Source: CAVPNY01 sp963706905 (lineage in GTDB: Bacteria; Chloroflexota; Anaerolineae; Anaerolineales; UBA4823). From it: a stretch of 64,000 bases of DNA. Positions 19,107 through 28,953 of the stretch are shown here, piece after piece. The notes beneath the pieces were generated by a model, which had not been told where the DNA came from, ran no database searches, and was given only the letters and a program-made list of their open reading frames with translations. Both the position numbers and the translations under genes were made by a program. Each line of letters opens with the position of its first letter. Position 1 is the stretch's first letter. The stretch is from contig CAVPNY010000007.1 of assembly GCA_963706905.1 (NCBI GenBank), forward strand, positions 1 through 64,000, in the 5' to 3' direction.

Positions 19107-20544
19107 TCGAGGTGATGATTCGAGCTAGTTCTTCGGATAAATTTTCATCAAGCGGATCAGGTTGATGAGTGGTAAGAATTTCCCTTGCTCTCGAGCGCGC
19201 CCAATCCCGAGCACCGTCCTGACGTTCTTTCCAGACATCGTAAGGACGACGATCCATGTATTGGGGCACCCATAAATCGCGCATGTGCTGGCGGGTGTGC
19301 TTTTGGGTGAGATAATTTCCCATAGGTCCAACCTGCTTGATCACATCCAAAGCCAGAGTCTCCTCGGTAACTTCAATGCCAGCCATCATCTTTCGAACGA
19401 TATCGAAAATCTCGCAATCCATCAGCATCTGGTCGTAAGACCAGATGCGGCTGCCATGCAGCAAGCCCACACCGAGGAGCATGTCAGACATCGCAATGGA
19501 GGCCATGAATGTCGAAAGGCTGTTTTCAATACCCGCTTGCCAATTTGGTTCTTTGGCGCCTGTGGCGAATGAACCCATTGATAGGGGAACATTATAGAAA
19601 TCCGACAAAATATTCGTTGCTGCACCGAATAAGAAGTCTTCCGGCCCTCCGCCTGTGTAAGCGCCGCTGCGCAGATCAGCTGAGGTTTGAGCTGCAGCAT
19701 AATAGACTGGTGCACCAGGGTAGGCCAGTTGAATCAGAGCCAGAGCACTGATCACCTCGGCATTACCGACAGCCAGCGTGCCGGCCATTGTGGCGGGGCC
19801 AGTAGTTACACAGGAGGTCATCGTCATGAAGCCAACGGGAAGTCCTGCTTCTGCAGCTACCAGAGCTGCGTCTACACTGCCCCCATCCTGACCGAGGGGA
19901 GGCGTCGTGCATTGCATGATGGACAAGACTGGTCTGGCTCGAAGGGCATCTAACCCGCCTGCAATCGCAGATGCCATCTCAACGGCTGCACGAGCTTCCT
20001 TCTCACTATAAATACTCTCCGTTTGAACATGTTTGGTCGAATTCTTCCAGATGGCAAGTAGTTCGTGTAGTCCCCGCGATTCGGGTGGGCAATCCTGAGC
20101 CGAAACAGGCACCCAGTGAAATGCAATTTCGGGGATAAAATCAGCTATCCGGGCGATATCAGCTACATCTTGAAGACAAGAACTGCGCAGCAAGCCCGTT
20201 TCCAGGTCGATGACCTCCACCCCGCAACCGTCCGTCCCGAGAAAGACATGGTTACCATCCAGCGGTAAATCCTGCTCAGGATTTCGGGCGGACAGATCAA
20301 AATTCGGTGGTGCTTGTTTCAAGGCAGATTCGATGACCTGACCAGGAATTCTGGCAACCATGGATGCCCGATCTACGATTGCGCCATTTGCAGACCAGAT
20401 ATCTAAGGCCTTTTCCGAGGGAAAGCGGACGCCAACTTGCTCGATGATTTCGAGGGTGGCAGTATGTATTTTTTGAATATCTTCCGGAGTTAGGATATCC
20501 AATTTCAGACGGGGGTTTGTGATGGATTTGATCGATGTGGGCAT
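19096..20544 (-). CDS. MttB-superfamily methyltransferase without pyrrolysine (copy 2)
   Basis: A 482-residue paralogue of the neighbour, also with no internal stop codon. Typical regions are LGTDGCGVEVIDLETGLLRS near 100, QCTTPPLGQDGGSVDAAL near 210 and GAYTGGGPEDFLFGAATNIL near 295. By family it should demethylate a methylated amine or betaine through a corrinoid protein. The two genes overlap and probably act together, perhaps on successive methyl groups or as a heteromer; that is inference. It lies 43 bases after glcF on the same strand, so the demethylated product may be passed to the GlcDEF-type oxidase. Confidence 0.85.
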   Translation of the reverse strand: MPTSIKSITNPRLKLDILTPEDIQKIHTATLEIIEQVGVRFPSEKALDIWSANGAIVDRASMVARIPGQVIESALKQAPPNFDLSARNPEQDLPLDGNHVFLGTDGCGVEVIDLETGLLRSSCLQDVADIARIADFIPEIAFHWVPVSAQDCPPESRGLHELLAIWKNSTKHVQTESIYSEKEARAAVEMASAIAGGLDALRARPVLSIMQCTTPPLGQDGGSVDAALVAAEAGLPVGFMTMTSCVTTGPATMAGTLAVGNAEVISALALIQLAYPGAPVYYAAAQTSADLRSGAYTGGGPEDFLFGAATNILSDFYNVPLSMGSFATGAKEPNWQAGIENSLSTFMASIAMSDMLLGVGLLHGSRIWSYDQMLMDCEIFDIVRKMMAGIEVTEETLALDVIKQVGPMGNYLTQKHTRQHMRDLWVPQYMDRRPYDVWKERQDGARDWARSRAREILTTHQPDPLDENLSEELARIITSIEN

Positions 20545-20587
20545 GATGGTTTATTGTCCTTCTTTGCCAGGTATGAATAATAGGATT

Positions 20588-21895
20588 TTATTTTCCGACC
20601 GGTGGTCTATCTTTTGACCAGCCCTGATAAGCCCGATCAAGCACCTCGATGGTGTGCCAGACAGGCGGTGGTTGGCTTTTATGGCCATTTGTCGATACTG
20701 CCTGGGCCAGATGGGTGCGTAGTTGCACCAGGCAGCCAATATTTCCAGTAATGACTCCTTGAGCTCCAGTCGTCAGGATAAAGTTGGCCTTCCTCTCACC
20801 GAGTTTGCGAGAGATCTCAGGCTGTTCCATGCTGTAGGACCCAGCTGATCCGCAACATATTTCCCCTTCGGGGATCGATAGCAATGTCAGATTTTCAATC
20901 TTGCTGAGCACACGACGCGGTTCAGCCGTGATGCTCTGGGCGTGAGCCAGGTGGCAGGCGTCGTGATAAGCTAAAGTCACTGATTCAGGCAGAGGAGGGG
21001 GTGGTGTGATATCCAGACGATCGAGAAATACACTGATATCCATGACCAGGTGGGCAAATTGTTCAGCCTTATCCTGCAACTTATGAGACCGGAACAATAA
21101 TGGGTATTCATGCAAGGTGGATCCACAGCCGGCAGCATTGGTGAGAATAGCATCGACATCAACCGGAAAAGCCTGCAGGTTCGTCAAGGCTAGGCTGCGG
21201 GCAGTTTCATGATCCCCGGTATGCAGTGCAAGACCCCCGCAGCAGGTCTGACTCTCCGGAATAATAACTTCCACACCATTACAAGCCAGGACACGCAGGG
21301 TAGCCCAGTTGATTTCGGGGGCAAGTGCCTGCTGTACACACCCACTAAGCAAAGCTACGCGGGCTTTTCGTTCGCCTTGAGCTGGATACACCCCTGGCAG
21401 TGGATCCGCGGCGGGAAGCGCTTCAGGAATTAGCGAAAGCATCGCTTCGAATTGCTTTGGCAGTAGAGTGCTGAGCGGTTTTGCTAGGTTGCCTACTTTG
21501 GCAGCCAGTCGGAAGCGGGAAGGATATGGCAGAGTCTCACGGGTAACTCGACGCGAAAATCGCTCAATGGGTGATCTTTGACGGAAAGTTTCAGCGTAAC
21601 CACGGAAAGGTGTGATTAGCTCACCATAAGGCACGCCAGAAGGACAGGCGGTTACGCAACCTAAACAGGCCAGGCAGCGATCTACGTAGGGGAGAGCGTC
21701 TTGTAATTCAACAGAACCCTCCAAAACCGATTTCATCAATATGATCCGCCCGCGGGGAGAGTCCATTTCGTCGCCAAGCACAGTATAAGTTGGGCAGGCA
21801 GGCAGGCAAAATCCGCAGTGCACACACTTCTCAACCGCATTGGCCATCACTGCACCCATGACGCCGAGATTTTCAACAGGAATGGTGTGTTTCAT
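20588..21895 (-). CDS. glcF: Glycolate oxidase-type iron-sulfur subunit GlcF
   Basis: A 435-residue iron-sulfur/CCG-domain protein, the electron-transfer subunit of the GlcDEF 2-hydroxyacid dehydrogenase complex. Two 4Fe-4S motifs are visible: CVHCGFCLPACPTY near residue 20 and CLACLGCVTACPSG near 75. Two CCG domains follow (SQTCCGGLALHTGD near 220 and GEICCGSAGSYSMEQ near 350). It starts 2 bases after glcE. The natural substrate may be glycolate, lactate or another 2-hydroxyacid; linkage with mttB genes hints at a product of methylamine or betaine breakdown, which is a hypothesis. Confidence 0.9.
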   Translation of the reverse strand: MKHTIPVENLGVMGAVMANAVEKCVHCGFCLPACPTYTVLGDEMDSPRGRIILMKSVLEGSVELQDALPYVDRCLACLGCVTACPSGVPYGELITPFRGYAETFRQRSPIERFSRRVTRETLPYPSRFRLAAKVGNLAKPLSTLLPKQFEAMLSLIPEALPAADPLPGVYPAQGERKARVALLSGCVQQALAPEINWATLRVLACNGVEVIIPESQTCCGGLALHTGDHETARSLALTNLQAFPVDVDAILTNAAGCGSTLHEYPLLFRSHKLQDKAEQFAHLVMDISVFLDRLDITPPPPLPESVTLAYHDACHLAHAQSITAEPRRVLSKIENLTLLSIPEGEICCGSAGSYSMEQPEISRKLGERKANFILTTGAQGVITGNIGCLVQLRTHLAQAVSTNGHKSQPPPVWHTIEVLDRAYQGWSKDRPPVGK

Positions 21896-21897
21896 AA

Positions 21898-22971
21898 TTA
21901 AATCTCCAACCAGCGTCCTTGCGGATCAAGAGCGGTCTTTACTCTTTTCGCGAATGCTACACTTTTTAGCTCGCCAAGTCGGACTTTTCCAGGCGAACCG
22001 AGCACTACCAATCCCGTTAAGTTCAACTCAATCAGCTTGTGATCGAGTTGAGCCAATGGATTTCCCCAGTCTATCCAGGCGAGATTTGCGCCTACAGAAT
22101 ATCTTCGCTTGGCTGCTTGTTCTTCCAGAAAGCGGTCCAGTTGGGGAACCCCTTTGGGTGTCATTGGCACTTTCACAAGGTAGTTGTCCTTCTTGACCCA
22201 GGAAAATTCACAAATCCCATCCCAATAACTCTGCTCCTGGTTACCTTCGAGGATCTCTCCGCTACCAAAGAATTCCTTCAAGCGTTTTAACCGTTCTGGA
22301 AAGGAGGCTGGCAATCCGCCAATGCGGAGAAACAGATCGAAGTGATCTGGCCGAGGTTCAAGATCAAGTGCAAATAAATCGAAAGGCGCTAGGGTGGTCT
22401 TTATCAAGCTGTCCATTCCCTGTTGCAAGGTTGAGAACGAGGTGACAAAGGTAGTATATTCCAATGGTTTTGGAAATACCTTAAAGGTGACTTCAACCAG
22501 GGCCCCATACGCACCCAGGCTGCCTACCATCATTTTAGGGATATCAAAACCGGCCGCATTCTTCACAACTTTTCCACCAGCTTTGATTAATCTGGCTTCA
22601 CCATCCAGGAATTGCACCGCCAGGATGAAGTCGCGTACACCACCATAGCGGTAACGTCCAGATCCGCTCAGGCCAGCCGCGATCGTGCCACCCAGCGTGG
22701 CTCCTTGATCAACGAATGGAGCATCAAATGGCAAGAATTGCCCATTGGAGGCAAGTGCTTGGTTTAATTCAGCGAGAGGGGTGCCTGCCAGGGCGGTGAA
22801 GGTATACTCACTGGGGGAATATTCAAGTAATCCAGATAATCCAGATAGGTCGAACGCTTGTGAATTTGTTGGAGCCTTTAAGGCAGTCTTGCTTTGCCCT
22901 CCTCGCGCCAGGAGGCCATGATGGGATGTGACGAATGCCTGCAATTCTTGGAGATGGGCTGTGGGCGACAT
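21898..22971 (-). CDS. glcE: Glycolate oxidase-type FAD-binding subunit GlcE
   Basis: A 357-residue FAD-binding subunit of the GlcDEF complex, shorter than GlcD as is usual. The PCMH-type FAD fold is visible from GATLGGTIAAGLSGSGRYRYGGVRDFILAV near residues 90-120 (quoted in part) through KAGGKVVKNAAGFDIPKMM near 135. It lies 9 bases after glcD and 2 before glcF. It is needed for activity of the complex in Escherichia coli, but its exact chemical role is unclear. Confidence 0.87.
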   Translation of the reverse strand: MSPTAHLQELQAFVTSHHGLLARGGQSKTALKAPTNSQAFDLSGLSGLLEYSPSEYTFTALAGTPLAELNQALASNGQFLPFDAPFVDQGATLGGTIAAGLSGSGRYRYGGVRDFILAVQFLDGEARLIKAGGKVVKNAAGFDIPKMMVGSLGAYGALVEVTFKVFPKPLEYTTFVTSFSTLQQGMDSLIKTTLAPFDLFALDLEPRPDHFDLFLRIGGLPASFPERLKRLKEFFGSGEILEGNQEQSYWDGICEFSWVKKDNYLVKVPMTPKGVPQLDRFLEEQAAKRRYSVGANLAWIDWGNPLAQLDHKLIELNLTGLVVLGSPGKVRLGELKSVAFAKRVKTALDPQGRWLEI

Positions 22972-22979
22972 AGCATCCT

Positions 22980-24427
22980 TTACTCGCGTGAAATCACGCC
23001 GGCGACTTCTAGTGGATGGGAGCCACGGGATACCATTTCAGGTGATACCCCGTCTGGAAACATCTTCCCCTTGTTTGAAAGTTCTTTCGTGTCAATCTGC
23101 AAACGGATGGCGCGCATGGTGTCAATATCCGCTTCGTTAAACATAACTGGGAGGAATTCACGCTTTTCAACACCAATTCCATGCTCACCCGTGATCGACC
23201 CACCCATATCGACGCACATCTTTAAGACTTCGCCTGCCAGCATTTCTGCTCGCTCAAGCGAACCCTCCGTTCTGCCGTCGAATAGGATCAGCGGATGCAG
23301 ATTACCATCGCCTGCATGAAAAACATTTGCTACTCGGATGTTGTACTTCGCCCCAAGGCGTTGGATTTCGACCAGAGCTTCCCCTAATTTGCTTCGCGGA
23401 ACGACGCCGTCCTGGACAATGTAGTCCGGACTCAAGCGACCGACGGCCGAAAAAGCACTCTTGCGACCCTTCCAGATGCGCAAACGATCGGCTTCATCTT
23501 TGGCAACCCGGATTTCATAGGGGCCTGATTCCTCGATTACTTCCATCAGAGCTATGAATTCTTTTTCGACTGCTTCGATTTCACCATCGAGTTCGACAAT
23601 CAGCAGCCCGGATGCGTCCTTTGGATACCCCGCTTGAACGGCTGCTTCTGCGGCCTGAATGGCAAGATTATCCATGATCTCGAGTGCACCGGGTAATAAA
23701 CCCGACACGACAATCATCGAGACTGCCTGTCCAGCAAATTCTAGTGAATGGTACGCGGCCAAAACCGTGCGAAATTTCTCCGGTTTGGGGAGGAGCCTTA
23801 ATGTAATCTCAAGAGCGATTCCAAATAACCCTTCTGAGCCAACATAAAGCCCCACCATGTCTGGTCCAACTGATTCGAGGCTTTCACCACCTAATTCAAC
23901 AACTTCACCATCTGGTAATACAGCTTTGATCCCCAGGATATGATTGCTGGTCATACCATATTTCAGACAATGCGCGCCGCCGGAATTGAATGCCAGATTG
24001 CCTCCAATGGTGCAAATGAGCTGGCTGGATGGATCTGGCGCAAAATAGAGGCGGTGTGGGGCCGCAGCTTTTGTGACATCCAGGTTAATCACCCCAGGTT
24101 CAACAACGGCGATGCGTTGTTCAGGGTCAAGTCGAATGATTCGGTTAACCGGTTGAGAGCAATCACAATACCTCCTGCCACCGGTAATGAGGCTCCGGAC
24201 AAGCTTGTACCACTGCCACGCGCGACAAAGGGTATCTCGAATTGATGGCAGGCGCGAACTGCATGGACGACTTCATCCTGAGTTTCTGGAATTACGACTG
24301 CGATGGGTCGTACCTGGTAGGATGTCAGTGCGTCGGATTCAAATGGCGCCAGTTGAGCCGGGCTGGTGAGCAAACGATCTGGTGGGAATATCTTTGCCAG
24401 GAGTGAGAGAAATGAGATAGGATCCAT
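22980..24427 (-). CDS. glcD: Glycolate oxidase-type catalytic FAD subunit GlcD (frameshift)
   Basis: The catalytic subunit, oxidising a 2-hydroxyacid with FAD. Two frames make one protein: 24427-24089 gives the start of the FAD domain (VARGSGTSLSGASLPVAGG), and the rest, to 22980, gives CTIGGNLAFNSGGAHCLKYG and the C-terminal GSITGEHGIGVEK motif typical of GlcD and D-lactate dehydrogenases. The break is near 24144-24148: adding one A (TTAAAC for TTAAC on the coding strand) restores NRIIRLDPEQRIAVVEPG, a standard part of the family. The restored length is about 482 residues, normal for GlcD. The gene is either recently broken or, more likely, mis-sequenced, since glcE and glcF are intact. It heads the minus-strand series. 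Confidence 0.87.
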
Positions 24428-24524
24428 GGCGTACTCCTTTATTATTCGGACGGATATGTATAATGGACGTTAGTTGGTCCGGTTTATTGACCTAAAGTGT
24501 GAATCAGTTGTTGCATGATGTATT

Positions 24525-24575
24525 TTAACCTGGATATAGGTTAAATGAATACATTCCTGATAAGGCTGTTATAAT
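24525..24575 (+). promoter_or_regulatory. Palindrome and -10 box between glcD and the REC/TrxR-like gene
   Basis: The divergent spacer holds a perfect inverted repeat, TTAACCT (24525-24531) and AGGTTAA (24538-24544), with 6 bases between, which could bind a dimeric regulator. TATAAT follows at 24570-24575, placing the palindrome in the -26 to -50 region of a plus-strand promoter for the gene at 24688. A second partial copy, TTGACCTAAAG, lies at about 24487. Whether the site serves the glc side, the signalling side or both cannot be told. Confidence 0.4.
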
Positions 24576-24687
24576 ATTCTGAAAGAAGATAATTGGGGTT
24601 ATGTATATCGGAATAATCCAATTTAATCTACCTAAAATTCTGGCTATGGGGAAAACCAATCAAGTTTCCTCAGGAAGGACCCGATCG

Positions 24688-26349
24688 ATGGTAAAACCAG
24701 TAATACTGATCTTAGACGATGAGCCGCATGTACTCAATGCAGTGGAAAGAGATTTGCGGCAACATTACCGAAACGATTATCGCATTTTGAAGGCTTCTTC
24801 AGGTACGGAAGCAATCGATACGATTGCACAATTGAAACGTCGAAACGCTCCGCTGGCATTATTTCTCGTTGATCAACGGATGCCTGTGATGACTGGGACT
24901 GAATTTCTTTCTCAGGCGCGTTCTATTTACCCAGATGCCAAGAAAGTGTTGTTGACTGCCTATGCCGATACTGAGGCCGCAATAACCAGTATCAACTCCA
25001 TCGGCTTGGATTTCTACTTAATGAAGCCCTGGGACCCGCCTGAGCAAAATTTATACCCAATACTTGATGATTTATTAAGCGACTGGATTGCAAATGTCTC
25101 TTTACCTTATGATGGAATCCGTGTCGCTGGAACTTTATGGTCACCCAGTAGCCATTACGTGAAGGATTTCCTGGCGAGAAACCAGGTTCCCTATCAGTGG
25201 TTAGACATTGAGCTTAATAAGGATGCGTTGACTTTAGTCGAATCGATCAACCAGGAAAAACATAGCCTCCCGGTAGTGTTCTTTTCGGATGGTTCCACGT
25301 TAATCAATCCTTCCAGCCGAGAGTTAGCTGAAAAAATTGGATTACAGACGATTGCGACGAAACCATTCTATGATTTGATCATTATTGGCGGGGGGCCAAC
25401 GGGGCTTGCAGCTGCGGTATACGGGGGCTCAGAAGGTCTTCAGACAGTGATGATTGAGAAGGAAGCCACCGGAGGACAGGCTGGCACGAGTTCACGGATT
25501 GAGAATTACCTCGGTTTTCCACAGGGATTGACTGGTGCTGATCTTGCCCGTCGAGCTACGACACAGGCACAGCGCTTTGGTGTGGAAATATTGCGCGCTC
25601 AAGAGGCCATTAATATACGGGTAGAAGATCCGTATCGTTATGTTCAACTTTCAGACGGAAGCGAGCTGAGCGGCCGTGCAGTGTTGATTTCCACTGGCGT
25701 GGATGTGCGGCGGTTAGAGGTTCCTGGAGTTGAACAACTTACCGGTGCAGGTGTGTACTATGGTGCGGCACTTTTTGAGGCAGCATTTTATAGAGGCCAG
25801 GACGTTGTCGTTGTAGGTGGGGCTAATTCAGCCGGGCAGGGGGCGATGTTCTTTTCTAGATTTGCCCGTAAAGTGACGATGGTAGTGCGCGGAAATTCAT
25901 TAGAAGCTGGTATGTCACAATATCTGGTGGATCAGATTGCAGATACGCAGAATATCGATGTGATCCTGAACTCAGAGGTAATCGGAGTCCAGGGAGGCGA
26001 TCGTCTGGAATCCATTACGGTCAGCAATTTAGAAACAAAAGAAATTAGCAATTATCCAATTGGAGCAATGTTTATCTTTATAGGTGCAATGCCTCATACG
26101 CAGTTGGTTAAAGACATTGTTGAGCGAGATAGCGCCGGTTTCATAATCACTGGTCCGGATTTGATAGTTGATGGGAAACGTCCCAGGAATTGGAAACCAG
26201 ATCGTGATCCTTTCTTTTTAGAAACGAGCGTCCCGGGGATATTTGCTGGTGGTGATGTTCGCCATCGGTCAATTAAGCGGATCGCAACTGCGGTCGGAGA
26301 AGGCGCGATGGCTGTAGCGCTCATCCATCAATATTTAAAATCGGTCTAA
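24688..26349 (+). CDS. Fused response regulator / glutaredoxin-like / thioredoxin-reductase-like flavoprotein, cysteine-free
   Basis: 553 residues, three parts. Residues 1-125 are a receiver domain (ILDDEP, phospho-acceptor Asp in LFLVDQRMP, Thr in LLTAYAD, Lys in LMKPWDPP). Residues about 145-225 look like a glutaredoxin fold (SPSSHYVKDFLARNQVPYQW ... LPVVFFSDGS), with Ser where the redox Cys would sit. The rest is a TrxR-type FAD/NAD(P)H protein (IIIGGGPTGLAAAVYG, VVVVGGANSAGQGA, GIFAGGDVR), but the CxxC is replaced by VYYGAALFEAAFYRG. I find no Cys anywhere, so it cannot do disulfide reduction and may be a phosphorylation- and NAD(P)H-sensing switch. I chose ATG 24688, preceded by AGGAAGGA, over 24601 because the receiver domain begins there. 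The next gene, one base on, encodes its likely kinase. Confidence 0.88.
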   Translation: MVKPVILILDDEPHVLNAVERDLRQHYRNDYRILKASSGTEAIDTIAQLKRRNAPLALFLVDQRMPVMTGTEFLSQARSIYPDAKKVLLTAYADTEAAITSINSIGLDFYLMKPWDPPEQNLYPILDDLLSDWIANVSLPYDGIRVAGTLWSPSSHYVKDFLARNQVPYQWLDIELNKDALTLVESINQEKHSLPVVFFSDGSTLINPSSRELAEKIGLQTIATKPFYDLIIIGGGPTGLAAAVYGGSEGLQTVMIEKEATGGQAGTSSRIENYLGFPQGLTGADLARRATTQAQRFGVEILRAQEAINIRVEDPYRYVQLSDGSELSGRAVLISTGVDVRRLEVPGVEQLTGAGVYYGAALFEAAFYRGQDVVVVGGANSAGQGAMFFSRFARKVTMVVRGNSLEAGMSQYLVDQIADTQNIDVILNSEVIGVQGGDRLESITVSNLETKEISNYPIGAMFIFIGAMPHTQLVKDIVERDSAGFIITGPDLIVDGKRPRNWKPDRDPFFLETSVPGIFAGGDVRHRSIKRIATAVGEGAMAVALIHQYLKSV

Positions 26350-26350
26350 T

Positions 26351-28176
26351 ATGTACACCTTTTTGAAGAAAATACCTCTGTTTGCCAGTCTCCCGGATGA
26401 GGATCTCGAAAGACTCTGTCAAATGGTCACTGAGGTGCATCTTCCTGCTGGTGCTGAATTGTTTACAGAAGGGAGTCCGGGGGACAAAGCTTATGTAATC
26501 CAGGAAGGTGAGATCGAAATTCTGAAGGTTTCCGGGGGTAGAAATGTTTTAGTAGCTGTCCGAAAACCGGGTGAAGTAATTGGTGAAATGTCATTGCTTG
26601 AAGCTGCGCCACGATTCGCTAGTGGGCGGGCGCGTACAGATAGTTTATTGCTCGAGATCAGCCATGCACAGTTAGATCAGCTAATAAATACCAGCCCATC
26701 TGCTGCCAGGGCAATGTTATTTACAATTACATCTAGGTTGCGATCAACAGAATTGCTATTGAGGCAAAGTGAAAAAATGGCTCAGCTTGGTACATTGACT
26801 GCCGGGATCGCTCACGAACTGAATAATCCAGCGGCTGCGGCAAAAAGAGGGGCGGATCGATTAATGACCGCATTGTACAAGTTACAAAAAAATCAATTCT
26901 TACTGGCTAAGCTTCGGATAAATGAAAATGAAGTTGACCAACTCTTGAGTTTAGAAAATAAGGCCAGAGAATCTGCCAGATCTGTCTTGGACCTCGATCC
27001 TCTGTTACGCAGCGATAAGGAATCCGAGAACGAAACCTGGTTAGATGAAGTTGGTGTAGATGATGGCTGGGAGTTGGCGCCAGTCCTGGTTAGTTTGGGA
27101 ATAAACATCAAGGAACTTAATGAAATAGCAGGAAGTATTCGACCAACAATTCTCCCGACAGCCCTTGCGTGGTTGTGTAATTCATTTTCAATATATAGCT
27201 TATTGGCGGAAATTGACCAGGGAGCCGGTCGGATAGCAGATATTGTCAAATCTTTAAAGACATATGTTTATCTAGATCAGGCGCCAGTTCAACCTGTCGA
27301 CATTCACGAAGGATTAGACAACACCCTGATCATGCTCAGACATAAACTGAAGACTGGTGTGACGATCAAGAGAGAATATATGTCGAATCTCCCCCGCATT
27401 CTGGCATATGGGAGCGAACTCAATCAGGTGTGGACGAATATTATCGATAATGCCATCGATGCAATGAATGGTCAGGGTGAAATATTTATTCGCACAAGTC
27501 AGGAATCCGATTGGGTCATTGTCGATATTGAGGATAACGGTCCGGGGATCCCCGAAGGGATCCAGGCAAACATATTCAATCCTTTTTTCACCACAAAGCC
27601 CGTTGGAAAAGGAACTGGTCTGGGATTAAATATTACATATAACATCATTCAAAAACACGGTGGTGAGATCAAACTCCTTTCTAAACCCGGAAAAACAATC
27701 TTCAGGATATCCTTGCCAGTCAATTTTGAAGCGACCACCTCGAATGCCAGTTTAAAAGAAAGTATTTCCCTGGTGGATGATCAGAACCTAAAAAGAATCC
27801 TTGAAACAACAAAGACAATTGCGGTTGTTGGCATCTCGAACAAGAAAGAACAACCCAATTATAGTGTTCCGGAATACTTACAATCAAAAGGGTATCAAAT
27901 ATTTCCAGTAAATCCAGGATTGGATCGAGTATTAGGAGAGAAAGCATATCTAGACTTGCTTGCTATCAATGACGAGGTAGATCTTGTTTAATATTCCGGA
28001 GATCAGAGTTTGTCCCGGAGATTGTGGACAATGCGATCACAATTGGTGCAAAAGCGATCTGGATGCAGGAAGGGATCATCAATGCAAAAGCTGCGGAAAA
28101 AGCGCGCGAGGCAGGTCTGGATGTAGTCATGGATACATGCATGCGGGCAACTCATCGCCGATTGGTCAACGAATAA
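26351..28176 (+). CDS. cNMP-binding histidine kinase fused to a CoA-binding domain (frameshift)
   Basis: The probable sensor partner of the preceding gene. Residues 1-130 are a cyclic-nucleotide-binding domain (GSPGDKAYVIQEGEIEI, GEVIGEMSLLEAAPRFASGR). A kinase core follows with the His box GIAHELNNPAAA near 155 and the ATP-binding boxes NIIDNAIDAMNG, DIEDNGPGIPEG and GKGTGLGLNI at about 370-430. From about residue 480 a CoA-binding (YccU-type) domain begins: TIAVVGISNKKEQPNYSVP. The frame stops at 27991 after DEVDLV, but one more T at the T3 run (27987-27989) gives DLVLIFRRSEFVPEIV and continues to CMRATHRRLVNE and a stop at 28176. I treat this as one 608-residue protein with a slip; a separate downstream fragment is the alternative. 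Confidence 0.8.
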
Positions 28177-28178
28177 CA

Positions 28179-28862
28179 ATGTTCTATTATCTACTGTTGG
28201 CCCACCTGCTCGCCGATTATCCTTTACAACCTACTTGGATAGTGACTAATAAGAATCGCCGGGGAGTAGTGATACTTCATGCTTCAATTCATTTGTTAAT
28301 TATTCTAATTATTGTATGGTTTTTCAATTCAGCGAGTGTAACAACTATATCGCCGTATCTGCTTTTTCTTGCAGTGGTCCATTTATTAATTGATTTATCG
28401 AAAATTACACTCTCGAGAATACGACCAAACTGGGTGAAGGTCCCTTACTTGCTAGATCAGCTTATGCATATCTTGTCGATATTATTCATTTCGCTCGTCA
28501 TTCAAACCCGATATGGCTTTCTCGCATTTCCTGCTAACCCAGGCTGGGTGGTGCTTGCAATTGCATTTCTGTTTGTGACGTATGTCTGGTATATCAGCGA
28601 GAGAGTGATGACCTATGATGATCCAATGTATCGACAGGCGTTAATTGATGATTCCTGGTCAAGGATGCTTTTCAGAGCCGGGTTCCTCTCGGGGTTCCTT
28701 GGTATTTGGATGTGGACCACAAAAACCCTGGCAGCATCAGCCGGTGCCATTTTATTCCCTTATCAAGCAAAGAAATTTGGCCGGAGAGCGCTTTTCACTG
28801 ATCTCAGTGTATCGCTCAGTGTTTTTTTTCTGCTGATGCTCGTATTAAACCCTTCTTTCTGA
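28179..28862 (+). CDS. DUF3307-family membrane protein
   Basis: 227 residues with about five to six hydrophobic spans. The N-terminus, MFYYLLLAHLLADYPLQP, carries the HLxADYxLQ signature of DUF3307, followed by a second conserved region, VVHLLIDLSKI. The family has no agreed function. The ATG lies 2 bases after the stop of the kinase/CoA-binding gene, so it belongs to that operon. A longer frame from 27984 only exists because of the slip in the upstream gene and is not the real start. Confidence 0.75.
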   Translation: MFYYLLLAHLLADYPLQPTWIVTNKNRRGVVILHASIHLLIILIIVWFFNSASVTTISPYLLFLAVVHLLIDLSKITLSRIRPNWVKVPYLLDQLMHILSILFISLVIQTRYGFLAFPANPGWVVLAIAFLFVTYVWYISERVMTYDDPMYRQALIDDSWSRMLFRAGFLSGFLGIWMWTTKTLAASAGAILFPYQAKKFGRRALFTDLSVSLSVFFLLMLVLNPSF

Positions 28863-28953
28863 TTGGGAAAGTCAGGTTGTGTATTCCGTTTGTATTACTT
28901 AAAAATGGGAGTTATTAGGGGAATTCAGTAAGGATTTTGATTGATTTGTCGAG

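Noticed and set aside
17604..20544. Pyrrolysine-type MttB with in-frame UAG
   Set aside because: Both frames are continuous with no internal stop, so these are non-pyrrolysine homologues.
24688..26349. Ordinary thioredoxin-disulfide reductase
   Set aside because: The active-site cysteine pair is absent, as is any other Cys, so disulfide reduction is not possible.
27984..28178. N-terminal extension of the DUF3307 protein (from 27984)
   Set aside because: Its Cys-rich residues arise from reading the CoA-binding domain in the wrong frame after a one-base slip; the family start lies at 28179.
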